DNA of 64,000 bases from Phycisphaerales bacterium. GTDB taxonomy: Bacteria; Planctomycetota; Phycisphaerae; Phycisphaerales; UBA1924. Each line of letters starts with the position of its first letter. Within the stretch, counting starts at the first letter, position 1. The DNA lies in contig JAVJNT010000001.1 in assembly GCA_040217175.1 (NCBI GenBank), forward strand, positions 496,001-560,000, written 5' to 3'. A program made the position numbers and the translations under genes. Below the pieces are notes generated by a model. It was not told the origin of the DNA, did no database searches, and saw nothing but the letters and a program-made list of their open reading frames with translations. Positions 44,142 to 53,249 of the stretch are shown one piece after another.

Positions 44142-45341
44142 CCGCTCGCAGATGATGGCCGTGGCCTTCTCGCCCAGCCGCAGGACGAACACGACGAGGC
44201 TCCGATCACCCTTGCCACGCAGCGTCTTCTGCAGCGCATCGGGGTCGACCAGCTTCGCGCGCGTCTTGATCGTCACGATGCCGGCGCCCAATTGCTGCAA
44301 GCGCGAGCGCACGGCCTTCGTGCGCCACGGCATGGCCTCGAGGACCTGGTAGCCCGTCAGCCACGGGCTCCGCACCTCGGAGTCGCCCGTCAGCACACCG
44401 ACCGCGGGGTGGATGGGCCGCAGTCCGACCGACTTCGCGAACGGCCCGAGCAGCCCCGACCGTTCGAGCGAGGCGTCGGCCTCGAACACGGAGCCCAACA
44501 CGGGCGTCGCGGGACCGTCGGAGTCGTACCACGCGTCGGCATCGATGAGCGGGCCGGGCGCGGCGGCGAACGCCTCGCCCGATGGCAGCAGCGTGGCGAG
44601 CCGATGGCCCGCTGCGACGCCCGCGCCTTCGGCGAGGCTCCCCGTCCACAACAATGCCTGGGTCAGCCTGCCGTGCTCGCTGACGAACTCGAGCTGCGAC
44701 CGCTCGTGGCGAGGCAACATCGAGAAGTCGACGCCCGGCCCGAGCTTGACGCACGCACCCGCCGCACGCCCGACGACCGCCTCGACCACGTCCGGCCCGG
44801 GCTGGTAGCTCGCGTAGTCGTGGCGGCGCTTCGAGCCCGCGCGTCGGCTGGGGTCGAGGTGCACGAGGGCGCCTTGAACGTCCGCGAGCACGCCCTCGGA
44901 TCCGACATCGGCGACGCGTGCCTCGCATTGCGCGTTGTGGCCGGCCATCCACGCGCGCGTCGGATCGAGGTCGACCGCCGTCACGCCTACGCCCGCACGG
45001 ATAAGCTCGAAGGCGTCGGCACCGATGCCGCAGCACAGGTCGAGCGCCGCGCCGCCAACCCGCGCAAACCGCGCCGCCTTGTGACCCGCGGCCAGGGCCG
45101 ACGACGCGACCATGACGCCCTCCTCGTCGGCGACCAGCCTCGAGACGAGGTCGGACGCCAGCTTGCTCGCGGCGCGGTTCCGGGCTCGGGCATTCTCGAC
45201 CGCGACGGCGACGACGCCCTGGGGCCAGTCCTTGCGCAGCAGCGCGAGGTCGGCAACGGTCGGCCGTAGCGGCGCGGCGAGCAGCTCGTCGGCGGGGCCG
45301 CTGGCCGCGTAGGCCTGCCAGTCTTCAAGCGGGAAGTTCAC
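44133..45341 (-). CDS. Class I SAM-dependent methyltransferase with THUMP-like C-terminal domain
   Basis: A 402-residue protein. GTG at 45341 is chosen because the longer frame runs into the divergent pcp gene and its extra N-terminus looks non-coding. ALDLCCGIGADAFELIRAGV near residue 100 is the SAM-binding motif I, TAVDLDPTR motif II, and ALVHLDPSRRAGSKRRHDY near 165 the motif IV region (DPSRR). The last ~70 residues (QVLEAMPWRTKAVRSRLQQL, IVTIKTRAKLVDPDALQKTL) match the THUMP-like domain found in this family. Probably a nucleic-acid or rRNA modification enzyme; the target is not known. Confidence 0.87.
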   Translation of the reverse strand: MNFPLEDWQAYAASGPADELLAAPLRPTVADLALLRKDWPQGVVAVAVENARARNRAASKLASDLVSRLVADEEGVMVASSALAAGHKAARFARVGGAALDLCCGIGADAFELIRAGVGVTAVDLDPTRAWMAGHNAQCEARVADVGSEGVLADVQGALVHLDPSRRAGSKRRHDYASYQPGPDVVEAVVGRAAGACVKLGPGVDFSMLPRHERSQLEFVSEHGRLTQALLWTGSLAEGAGVAAGHRLATLLPSGEAFAAAPGPLIDADAWYDSDGPATPVLGSVFEADASLERSGLLGPFAKSVGLRPIHPAVGVLTGDSEVRSPWLTGYQVLEAMPWRTKAVRSRLQQLGAGIVTIKTRAKLVDPDALQKTLRGKGDRSLVVFVLRLGEKATAIICERSG

Positions 45342-45380
45342 GCGGCCATCATTGACCGCCGCGGCGGCCAAGGATGCGCT

Positions 45381-45986
45381 ATGGCAACCACCCGCGTGCT
45401 CGTGACCGGCTTCGAGCCCTTCGGCGGCAGCGACGACAATCCGTCGATGCGGATCGTGCACGCGCTGGCCGGCGATCCGCCGGCGGGCATCGAGCTGGCC
45501 ACCGGCGTGCTCCCGGTCACCTGGGCCGGCGCATGGCCGGGCGTGCTCGAGCTCATGAGCCAGCACCGGCCCGACCTCGTCCTGATGCTGGGCCAGAGCG
45601 GCAAGCGATCATCGGTCACGGTCGAGCGATTCGCGCTGAACTTCGGGCGCGGCCGCATCGCCGACAACGACGGCGTCGATCGTCCCGACGGCGCGCTCGT
45701 CGAAGGCGCACCGCTCGCGCTCGCTTCCACGATCGACGTCGACGGTGCGGTCGAAGCCATGACGAACGCCGGCACTCCGGCGCGTCCGAGCCACGACGCG
45801 GGCGCGTGCGTGTGCAACCTCGTGCTGTTCCAGTCACTGCTCCGCGCCACGCCCGGCCAGCGCGCGGGCTTCATCCACGTGCCCATGCTGCCCGGCCAGC
45901 AGGGCACCGAGAACGGCGAGCCCACCATGGACGCCGCCGAGAGCGGCAGGGCCGTGCGCGCGGCGATCGAGTTCCTGAGCGCATAA
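45381..45986 (+). CDS. pcp: Pyroglutamyl-peptidase I (pyrrolidone-carboxylate peptidase)
   Basis: A 201-residue C15 peptidase of normal length. VLVTGFEPFGGSDDNPSM near residue 7 is the conserved start. LVLMLGQSGKRSSVTVERFA near 68 contains the catalytic Glu. DAGACVCNLVLFQSL near 135 contains the catalytic Cys in the GxYxCN-type motif. GFIHVPMLPGQQ near 162 holds the catalytic His. It removes N-terminal pyroglutamate from peptides in the cytoplasm. Divergent from the methyltransferase 40 bases away; single-gene unit. Confidence 0.95.
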   Translation: MATTRVLVTGFEPFGGSDDNPSMRIVHALAGDPPAGIELATGVLPVTWAGAWPGVLELMSQHRPDLVLMLGQSGKRSSVTVERFALNFGRGRIADNDGVDRPDGALVEGAPLALASTIDVDGAVEAMTNAGTPARPSHDAGACVCNLVLFQSLLRATPGQRAGFIHVPMLPGQQGTENGEPTMDAAESGRAVRAAIEFLSA

Positions 45987-46151
45987 GCCTGCCTGCGAAG
46001 CTCCTGCACTGCGACTTCCGCACGCGACGGGATCCTCGTGAGTGTCGCCCATCTCATGCGCTCTCACTCTCAACAGGCCTTCACGCGTCTTCCAGGACGG
46101 ACGGCCCGTTGGCCGCCGGCGCGAGGCGAGGCCTGGCAACAGGAGTGAGTC

Positions 46152-47501
46152 ATGCGAAATGCAATAAAGAAGGGAATCCTCTCCTCGGCGATGGCGATGG
46201 CCGTTCTTGCCGGCGCACCGACCGCCGACGCGGACGATTGCTGCCGGTGGGAGCTGAAGGTCAAGCGCAAGGCCATCCTCTCGGACAACTTCGAAGTCGA
46301 GCTGTGGGCGCACTTTCCCGACGACAAGCACGCGTTCGCGGGCGCCAAGCTCGACATCCTGAGCAACGGCGTCGAGTGGGTTAAGGTCGGAGACCCGTGC
46401 ATGCTCGGGCTCGGCATCGGCGAGGTGGGCGACGTCGTCGGCGACGACGTCATGGACATCGTGGTGGGCCAGATCCACTTCCCCGCTGGTTCGCTGTTCG
46501 CCGATACGGACAACCCCATCCGGGTCTGGTGCGGCGAGTTCGAGGCCTCGGGCGGGGCACCCTTCCGCAGCATCTGGACGCAGACCGACATCTTCGAGTA
46601 CTACGAGGAAGCCGACTCGTCGGTGAAGGGGTCGTGCGATCCCTCCGAGGCGTTCCGCTCGGTCTTCGTCGGTCCGATCGTCGTCGATGACTGGATCGCC
46701 GCGACGTTCGACGGCACGAGGGGCGTTCGGCGTGGCGACAGCCTGGTCCTTTCGACCGCTCCCGGCGCTCCTCCGCAACCCGGCGTCGCGTTGACCGATG
46801 AGACCGCGCGTTGGGGACCCCGCTCGCGCTTCGAGCACACCATCGACGTGGGCGGCCTGCCCGACGGCACGACGGTCGACCTCGAATGGTTCCCGTGGTG
46901 GAACTGCGGCGGCTTCTTCCGCGAGACGCTCTCGGCCCGCATGGTCAAGACGCAGGCCCCCGGCGCCCCGACCATCATGGAGGTCACGCCCGACTTCGGC
47001 GACGTGGGCGTGCCTCGCGTCCCGATGCGTTTCCTGCTCGATGGCCGCGAGGTCGGCGACCCCATCCTTGGTTCGGGCGCCTCGTTCCGGCTGTTCAACT
47101 TCTGCTTCGAGCTCACCTGGTGCTACGTGCTCAACAGCAACGACCAGCTCGTGCTCGTGCTCAAGTGCGACAACCCGTTCGAGGTCGAGGTCGGCAGCCG
47201 TCGCTACACGGTCGACACCATCCAGCTCGATCCCGGCTTGGGTTCGGGCCAGGTGGGCGGCCTCGACCGCGCCGAAATCCACGCCGACGGCGCGCAGGCG
47301 ATGATCATCGCCGGTGCTGGCTTCACCGGTGGCTGCCGCGCCGACTGCGACGGAAGCGGCGACCTGAACATCTTCGACTTTTTGTGCTTCCAGAACCTCT
47401 TCGCCAGCGGCGACCTTGCGGCCGACTTCGACGGCGACGGCCGGCTGACCATCTTCGACTTCCTGGAGTTCCAGAACGCCTTTGCAACCGGGTGCGATTG
47501 A
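46152..47501 (+). CDS. Secreted protein with GC-type dockerin-like C-terminus, unknown function
   Basis: A 449-residue protein, ATG 46152 after AGGAGTGAG. Signal peptide KKGILSSAMAMAVLAGAPTADA. The mature protein is Cys-containing and beta-rich, with a Trp-rich WELKVKRKAILSDNFEVELW near residue 30 and LEWFPWWNCGGFF near 250; no family recognised. The tail has loops DCDGSGDLNIFDF and DFDGDGRLTIFDF, with LCFQN and LEFQN, and ends TGCD. First of three tandem genes with this tail (46152, 47658, 48465). Followed by a terminator at 47593. Confidence 0.82.
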   Translation: MRNAIKKGILSSAMAMAVLAGAPTADADDCCRWELKVKRKAILSDNFEVELWAHFPDDKHAFAGAKLDILSNGVEWVKVGDPCMLGLGIGEVGDVVGDDVMDIVVGQIHFPAGSLFADTDNPIRVWCGEFEASGGAPFRSIWTQTDIFEYYEEADSSVKGSCDPSEAFRSVFVGPIVVDDWIAATFDGTRGVRRGDSLVLSTAPGAPPQPGVALTDETARWGPRSRFEHTIDVGGLPDGTTVDLEWFPWWNCGGFFRETLSARMVKTQAPGAPTIMEVTPDFGDVGVPRVPMRFLLDGREVGDPILGSGASFRLFNFCFELTWCYVLNSNDQLVLVLKCDNPFEVEVGSRRYTVDTIQLDPGLGSGQVGGLDRAEIHADGAQAMIIAGAGFTGGCRADCDGSGDLNIFDFLCFQNLFASGDLAADFDGDGRLTIFDFLEFQNAFATGCD

Positions 47502-47592
47502 TCAGATCGCCCCGGAGCAGACATCGCGGGCCATCGGACCGGCGACTTCTCAGGCCGTCAGGAAACGCCCCTCCGCGAGACCCCTCGTAACG

Positions 47593-47625
47593 CCGCTACG
47601 GGCCATCCCGTAGCGGTTGTTGTTG
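47593..47625 (+). terminator. Intrinsic terminator
   Basis: CCGCTACGGG/CCCGTAGCGG is a perfect 10-bp stem with a CCAT loop (47593-47616), followed by TTGTTGTTG. It lies 92 bases after the stop of the gene ending at 47501 and 33 before the next start. Confidence 0.75.
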
Positions 47626-47657
47626 CGAGGCGGATTCAAGCTCAAGGAGAGATCTCG

Positions 47658-48365
47658 ATGCGTACCCCGACCATGACCTCTGCCATGCTTGTCGCGGCCC
47701 TTGCCGGCCTTGCCTGCACCAGCACCGCCAGCGCCCAGACCTTCGTCGAGGGCGTCAACCACGACATCCCGCGCCTGACCACCTGGACCGCAACGCGCGG
47801 CCATGAGCAGGCGTTCCGCTGGACGGCCCAGAGCGACTTCGACATGATCCAGATGCTCTGGCACACCAGCGCGATCGCCGACGGCGTCATCCGCCTGCGC
47901 GAGAGCGACTTCGGCCGCCCGGGCGACGTCCTCCGCGAGGTTACGTTCAGCACGACCAGCATGGGCTGGGGCGGGGCCGCCTTCAGCGAGCCCTTCTCCG
48001 TCGAGGCCGGCCGCGAGTACTTCGTCACCTTCACCAGCCTCACCTCAAGCTACCGCGACTTCGTCGCCGTGGACGACCCCAGCGCCGTGCAGATGACCTA
48101 CTTCTGGCAGCCCTTCGATAGCGGGGATAGCTGGAACGGTCCCTTCTCGGGCGATCCCGGTCGCCGGCCGATCATGTTCTACGAGCCCGACTCGGTCTGC
48201 TATCCAGACTTCGACGGCGACGGCTCGCTCACGATCTTCGATTTCCTCGCATTCCAGAACGCCTTCGACACCGGCGACCCGTCGGCCGACTGCGACGGCG
48301 ATGGAGACCTGACGCTCTTCGACTTCCTCTGCTTCCAGAACCTGTTCGATGCCGGCTGCGGTTGA
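47658..48365 (+). CDS. Secreted protein with GC-type dockerin-like C-terminus, unknown function
   Basis: A 235-residue protein, AAGGAGAGA upstream of ATG 47658. Signal peptide ends STASA/Q. The ~145-residue mature domain is a beta-sandwich-like region with RWTAQSDFDMIQMLWHTSAI and EAGREYFVTFTSLTSSYRDF, typical of small exported C-terminally sorted proteins; no enzyme motif. The tail has loops DFDGDGSLTIFDF and DCDGDGDLTLFDF and ends AGCG. Middle member of the 46.1-49.4 kb cluster. Function unknown. Confidence 0.82.
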   Translation: MRTPTMTSAMLVAALAGLACTSTASAQTFVEGVNHDIPRLTTWTATRGHEQAFRWTAQSDFDMIQMLWHTSAIADGVIRLRESDFGRPGDVLREVTFSTTSMGWGGAAFSEPFSVEAGREYFVTFTSLTSSYRDFVAVDDPSAVQMTYFWQPFDSGDSWNGPFSGDPGRRPIMFYEPDSVCYPDFDGDGSLTIFDFLAFQNAFDTGDPSADCDGDGDLTLFDFLCFQNLFDAGCG

Positions 48366-48464
48366 GCCGGTCGCTTCGACGGGGAGGCCGTGCATCGACC
48401 GCGCCCGACCCGGTGCCGGACGTCATCGCCTTGGCTAATTGGTGGCGCGGAAAGGACGTGTAGC

Positions 48465-49397
48465 ATGAACTTCGGTCGTTGTCGTCGAGCACGAATGCGT
48501 GGCGTCGTGGGCTCTGCAGTTGCACTCACAGTTGCCGCCGTCGCGGGCACGGCCAACGCCGATGAAATGTGGGGCGTCGACGCCGGGGGCGACGGCCTCT
48601 ACCTGTGGGACAGCGATACGGCCCGCGTCAAGTACTTCATCGGGCCGCTCCACCCCGATCCGGCTCGGTTTACAACGCCGGTCTCGATGGCCGTGAGCGA
48701 TCGGCGCGTCATCTACGTCCAGAACAACTCACCTCCAGGCGACGCGGGCCTGTGCACGGTCGATCCGCGCACCGGGCGCGCCACCTACATCGGTCCGGGG
48801 CTGGGCGTCGAGGGCGCCATCAGCTTCGGGCCCGGCGGGCGGCTGTATGGGTTCGATGCGCTCAAGCGCCTCTGTACCGTCAACCTCTCGACCGGCGCCG
48901 TGACCCGAGTGCCAGGGGCGCCACGGCTGCCGATCGTGTACGGCATGGACTACGACCCGGGTACGAACCGCTTCTACGCCATCACGTCGCCGTCCTCGGG
49001 TGCGACGCCCGACCTGCTGCAGATCGATCCGGCAACGGGCATCATCGTGAGCATCCGTGACACGGCGGTCTCGATCGTTGGCGTTCCAAAAGGCCTCTCC
49101 TTCAACGTCGACGGCGACCTGGTCATGACCAGTTCGGTGGCCGTTGCCTACGTGCTCGATCCGGCAACGGGGCAGGTGATGGAAGTCATCCGCGGCGCGC
49201 GACCCGAGCCGCAAGGGGTGGGCCTCGCCTGCCGTGGCGATTTCAACAAGTCGGGCAACGTCAACTTCCTGGACTTCCTCTCGTTCCAGAACGCGTTCGA
49301 CGCCGGCGACCTCGCGGCCGACCTCGATTACGACGGCGTCCTGACCGTCTTCGACTTCCTCGAATTCCAGAACGTGTTCGCAGAGGGCTGCCGGTAG
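48465..49397 (+). CDS. Secreted beta-propeller-like protein with GC-type dockerin-like C-terminus
   Basis: A 310-residue protein, ATG at 48465 after AAAGGA. Signal peptide MRGVVGSAVALTVAAVAGTANA. Blade-like repeats suggest a propeller: LYLWDSDTARVKYFIG, LCTVDPRTGRATYIGPGLG, LCTVNLSTGAVTRVPGAP and LLQIDPATGIIVSI, each with a [LV]xxxDPxTG core. The tail is a degenerate form of the EF-hand pair (DFNKSGNVNFLDF, DLDYDGVLTVFDF) ending EGCR. The first loop has lost acidic ligands. Last of three adjacent dockerin-type genes; a bidirectional terminator follows. Confidence 0.83.
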   Translation: MNFGRCRRARMRGVVGSAVALTVAAVAGTANADEMWGVDAGGDGLYLWDSDTARVKYFIGPLHPDPARFTTPVSMAVSDRRVIYVQNNSPPGDAGLCTVDPRTGRATYIGPGLGVEGAISFGPGGRLYGFDALKRLCTVNLSTGAVTRVPGAPRLPIVYGMDYDPGTNRFYAITSPSSGATPDLLQIDPATGIIVSIRDTAVSIVGVPKGLSFNVDGDLVMTSSVAVAYVLDPATGQVMEVIRGARPEPQGVGLACRGDFNKSGNVNFLDFLSFQNAFDAGDLAADLDYDGVLTVFDFLEFQNVFAEGCR

Positions 49398-49433
49398 CCG
49401 GGTTCTCTACGGAACGATGATCGATGAAACAAT

Positions 49434-49463
49434 CGAAACGGGCCGCATGTGCGGCCCGTTTCG
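49434..49463. terminator. Bidirectional intrinsic terminator between convergent genes
   Basis: CGAAACGGGCCGCA and TGCGGCCCGTTTCG form a perfect 14-bp stem with a 2-base loop. The AAAC/GTTT ends give short U tracts on either strand. It lies between the dockerin-type gene (ends 49397) and the MATE gene (ends 49538). Confidence 0.8.
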
Positions 49464-49537
49464 TTCTCGCTTGGCATACGTACTCGTCAAGGCCTCGGAT
49501 TCGGGTAGCTCGGCATCGTCGAAACTCCCCGATAGCT

Positions 49538-51199
49538 TCACACCCGAATCTTCGTCCAGGTTCCTTGTCCGAAGCGCACCGCAAAGACGATGCCACGGAT
49601 GATGAGCTCGCTGCACAGGGCCAACCACAGGCGGGCGAGGCTCGGCTCCCAATCCAGGAACTCGCCCATCGGGTTGAGCAATTCTCCGCCGCCGAGAACG
49701 TCCGGCAACGGGAGGCGTACGCCGCTGACGAGGTACGCAGCAGGAAGGCGGATGCCGTACGTCGTGAACCAGGTCAGCCCCATGACCACGCGGACATCGC
49801 CCACGCCGCGAAGCGCCTGTCGGAACACGATCGCCAACGCGAAGGGAATCTGCACGACGCCGCAGATCATCAGCAGCGTCGGGACGACCTCGCGGTGCTC
49901 GGGCACCGGCGTCAGAACGTTGGTGATCTGCGTCGGAAACAAGAACATCAGCACGCCCAGGGTGCCCATGAGCAGCGACGCGAGCCCGGCGCAGGCCAGC
50001 ACGCCGCGGATGGCGTGGCGGGGGCTCCCGGCGCCGAGGTACTGGCCCGCCAGCGTTGCGGCAGCGATGCCCATCGCAAAGCCCGGCAGGAAGCTGATGG
50101 CCTCGATGCGGATCGCCCACATGTGCGAACCCAGCAGGCCCGCGCTCTGGCCCGGCGTCGACTCGGCGAGCGTGCGCAGCGAATCCTTCGCGGCACCGGC
50201 GACCGAGAGCTGGGCCACGAAGAACACGATCGCGAAGTTGCCCACCCACATGCCCAGGGTCTCGAAGTAGTTGGGCAGCCCGAGTCGCACGAGGCGACGG
50301 ATGGTGTGCCAGTGCGGGCGAAGCCGCCGAACGCGGAGCTTGACGCCCGAAGCGCCCGCAAAGCAGTAGCCCAGGATCATGAGCGCGCCAACCGCGTCGC
50401 CCGCGACCGTGCCGATGGCGATGCCCACGATGCCCAGGTCGAACGAGAACGGGTTGGCCAGCCCCGGCAGGTCGATGCCGCTGAGCGCCCAGCTCATGAC
50501 GATGTTCACCACGTTGCGCGCGATCATGGCCCACAAAGGGCGCACCGAGTCTCCCGCCCCGCGCAGGCACGCGATGCCGCCGAACAGCAGCCCTGCCAGC
50601 GGCGTGCCCGCCGCGATCACCAGCATGTAGTACCGGAACGCCTTGGCCCCCGGCTCGCTCAGCCCCATGAACCCAGGGATCCAGGTCGTGCTGATGGCAA
50701 CCAACGCGCCCACCGCGGCAGCAAGAATGGCGCCCAGCAGCAGGCACTGGGCCATCGCGGCGCCGGCAACGCCCATGCGGCCGCGACCGACCGAACGGCT
50801 GATGAGGCTCGTCGCCCCCATGCCCAGCGCCATGAACGTGAGCCCGATGAACCACATGATGTAGCTGGCGGCGCTGATCGCGTCGACGGCGTCGACTGCC
50901 GACACGCCCAGAGCACCAAGTCCGTCCTCGCTGCCCGAGCCGATCTGGCTCGAGAGCACCGTGTCGGTCAGGCCGACCAGGGCATTGAGGGCACTCTCGA
51001 CGAGGATCGGCCAGCTGAGCACCCAGATTGCCATGGGCATGCTCAGGCCCTTGAGGCGGCCCGACCGCAACCGGCCGTGGGCGTCCAACCCCTTCGCTTC
51101 GGCCGGCGGGCCGCGCAGGATGTCCACAACGCCCATGGCATTACGCCAGTCGAGGGAGCCGGCGATGCGAGCGAGCGTGCTGGAGCGGGTGGGCGTCAT
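49538..51199 (-). CDS. MATE-family efflux transporter
   Basis: A 553-residue protein, ~100 longer than usual because of an N-terminal cytoplasmic extension (MTPTRSSTLARIAGSLDWRN). Twelve hydrophobic segments in two halves: MAIWVLSWPILVESALNALV then GLTDTVLSSQIG, FIGLTFMALGMGATSLISRS (family motif GxxxLISRxxGRG), and LVRLGLPNYFETLGMWVGNF opening the second half. It is a sodium- or proton-driven exporter of cationic drugs or metabolites. Monocistronic by its flanking terminator and divergent neighbour. ATG at 51199 is preferred over a TTG at 51217. Confidence 0.94.
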   Translation of the reverse strand: MTPTRSSTLARIAGSLDWRNAMGVVDILRGPPAEAKGLDAHGRLRSGRLKGLSMPMAIWVLSWPILVESALNALVGLTDTVLSSQIGSGSEDGLGALGVSAVDAVDAISAASYIMWFIGLTFMALGMGATSLISRSVGRGRMGVAGAAMAQCLLLGAILAAAVGALVAISTTWIPGFMGLSEPGAKAFRYYMLVIAAGTPLAGLLFGGIACLRGAGDSVRPLWAMIARNVVNIVMSWALSGIDLPGLANPFSFDLGIVGIAIGTVAGDAVGALMILGYCFAGASGVKLRVRRLRPHWHTIRRLVRLGLPNYFETLGMWVGNFAIVFFVAQLSVAGAAKDSLRTLAESTPGQSAGLLGSHMWAIRIEAISFLPGFAMGIAAATLAGQYLGAGSPRHAIRGVLACAGLASLLMGTLGVLMFLFPTQITNVLTPVPEHREVVPTLLMICGVVQIPFALAIVFRQALRGVGDVRVVMGLTWFTTYGIRLPAAYLVSGVRLPLPDVLGGGELLNPMGEFLDWEPSLARLWLALCSELIIRGIVFAVRFGQGTWTKIRV

Positions 51200-51407
51200 G
51201 GCAAGACTCGAAACCAAGGCGGCCGAGAGGCCGTAACGGGAACTGGGACGTTAGGGAGCGTCCGACCCCGAGTCGGCCCGCCATGCTCCCGACGGGGCGA
51301 TCCCCGCACCATCGTCCGACAATCCCGGCCCGGAGGGACGCTCCGAGGCCGGCGACCCTGCCCGCGTACAACCACCGCGACCGAGCGATGCACACGAGGA
51401 GCCCACG

Positions 51408-53033
51408 ATGCCCGACGTACGAGCCGTTGCCACACTCCTCCTGGTCGTCGTTGCAACGATCGCACACGCCGGTCCGCAGGCGCTCGAGCCGCGCGAGCCA
51501 TTCCGGAAGTTCGAGTTGGCCGATCGGCCCATGCACCCGCACCGCCTCGTGGTCAAGTTCCACGACCACGTCGGTGCTCGGACAACGGGAGATGGCACGC
51601 TCGCGAGCATTCGCGGCATCGATCTCGGTGGCCTGATCGCGACGCTGCGGGCCTCGACCGACGTGCCCGTGCGCTTCGAGCCGCTGGTCGAGCTCACCGA
51701 GGCGCAGCTCCAGCACGTGCTGGGCGACGCCGCGGCCAAGAGTGGTCGCGCCCAGCCGGACCTCGGCGCGATCATGGTCGTGCGAGTCGACGACGCCGAC
51801 GTCATGAACGTCGCGCGGACGCTCCATGCCAGCGACCTGGTCGAGTACGTGCACTTCGAGCAGCTCTGGCCCGAGCCGCCGAGCGGACCGAACGCCTGCA
51901 GCGACATCGCACCGGCCACGCCGCAGATGTCGCAGTTCCAGGACTATCTGGACGAGGCGCCGGGCCTGGGGATGGATGCCGCCTGGGCGCACCCGGGCGG
52001 TGATGGGGCCGGCGTGCGCATCGCAGATTGCGAGTACTGGTACCGGCCCGACCACGAAGACCTGTGCGACGTGATTCCCGAGCCGGGGCAACTCCCCAAT
52101 CCGGACATCATCGCACGGGGATGGCACGAACACGGCACGGCCGTCCTGGGACAGCTCGTCGGCGGCGATAACGCCTACGGCGTGCGCGGCATCGCGCCCG
52201 AGGCCGAGGCATGGTTCTTCCCCGAGTCTTCGGCCAGCGATCCGTTCCGGCGCGTCGCGGCGGTCACCAACGCCATCGCCACCATGGACGCGGGCGACGT
52301 CGTGCTCCTGGAGATGCAGGCCTTCGGGCCGGGCGGAGACTTCGCGCCCGCCGAGATCGACCCGAGCATCTGGCAGGTGACGCGGGTGGGCGTCGATCGT
52401 GGCGTCGTCGTCGTGGCAGCCGCCGGCAACGGCAACCAGAATCTCGACTCGAGCTCCTACGCCGAGTACCGGTCACGGGGCAACAGCGGCGCCATCATCG
52501 TCGGTGCCGGTACATCGACCTCGGCCCACAGCAAGCTTGGCTTCAGCACCTACGGCAGCCGCGTGAACGTCCAGGGATGGGGCCAGAACGTGTTCACCGC
52601 GGGCTACGGCGACTTCGCCATCGTGGGCGGCGATCGGGACCAGAGCTACACGGCTTTCTTTGCAGGCACCAGTTCGGCCTCGCCGTTCATTGCTGGGCTT
52701 GCCGCGTCACTCCAGGGCATCTCGAAGGCCGCCACCGGCGAGCCGCTCGCCCCGGACGAGCTACGACAGCTCTTGATCGATACCGGCAGGCCGCAGGGCG
52801 GGGGTGGTCATATCGGACCTTTTCCAGCCGCGGCCGCCGCGGTCGATGCGCTGCTCGCCTCCCTCTGCCGGGCAGACTTCGATGGTGACGGGGAGTTGAC
52901 GCTGTTCGACTTCCTTGCCCTCCAGAGCAGCTTTGCCTCGGGAGAAGCGCGGGCAGACTTCGACGGCGACGGTTTGCTGACGATCTTCGACTTCCTGGCG
53001 TTCCAATCGGCGTTCGAATCTGGCTGTCCCTAA
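51408..53033 (+). CDS. Secreted S8 (subtilisin-like) serine protease with GC-type dockerin-like C-terminus
   Basis: A 541-residue protein, GAGGAG upstream of ATG 51408. Signal peptide ends IAHA. A ~150-residue propeptide-like region (PHRLVVKFHDHVGAR, then YVHFEQLWPEPP) precedes the S8 core. Catalytic residues: Asp in GAGVRIADCEYWY near 210 (context unusual; most have DTG), His in HEHGTAVLGQLVG near 240 and Ser in FAGTSSASPFIAG near 425 (GTSxxSP). An oxyanion AAAGNGNQN lies near 340. The tail has loops DFDGDGELTLFDF and DFDGDGLLTIFDF and ends SGCP. Likely a surface or secreted protease. Confidence 0.92.
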   Translation: MPDVRAVATLLLVVVATIAHAGPQALEPREPFRKFELADRPMHPHRLVVKFHDHVGARTTGDGTLASIRGIDLGGLIATLRASTDVPVRFEPLVELTEAQLQHVLGDAAAKSGRAQPDLGAIMVVRVDDADVMNVARTLHASDLVEYVHFEQLWPEPPSGPNACSDIAPATPQMSQFQDYLDEAPGLGMDAAWAHPGGDGAGVRIADCEYWYRPDHEDLCDVIPEPGQLPNPDIIARGWHEHGTAVLGQLVGGDNAYGVRGIAPEAEAWFFPESSASDPFRRVAAVTNAIATMDAGDVVLLEMQAFGPGGDFAPAEIDPSIWQVTRVGVDRGVVVVAAAGNGNQNLDSSSYAEYRSRGNSGAIIVGAGTSTSAHSKLGFSTYGSRVNVQGWGQNVFTAGYGDFAIVGGDRDQSYTAFFAGTSSASPFIAGLAASLQGISKAATGEPLAPDELRQLLIDTGRPQGGGGHIGPFPAAAAAVDALLASLCRADFDGDGELTLFDFLALQSSFASGEARADFDGDGLLTIFDFLAFQSAFESGCP

Positions 53034-53249
53034 GGGCTCCAAACGCAGGAAGCTGACAGCAAAATTCTGGGTTTCATGTATGCAAATGGGCTTCCATCCT
53101 GACCCGAAATCGGGTATACCTATGGGAGAGGACCGCGCGCGACCCCCAGGGGTGGGGCCGGCGACGGTCCGTGTCCGGCCGCCGATGGCCTTCACTGGCC
53201 GACGCGCCGGGACCTTGGCCGCTTGAAGACAAGCCTAAGGAGAGGTGAT

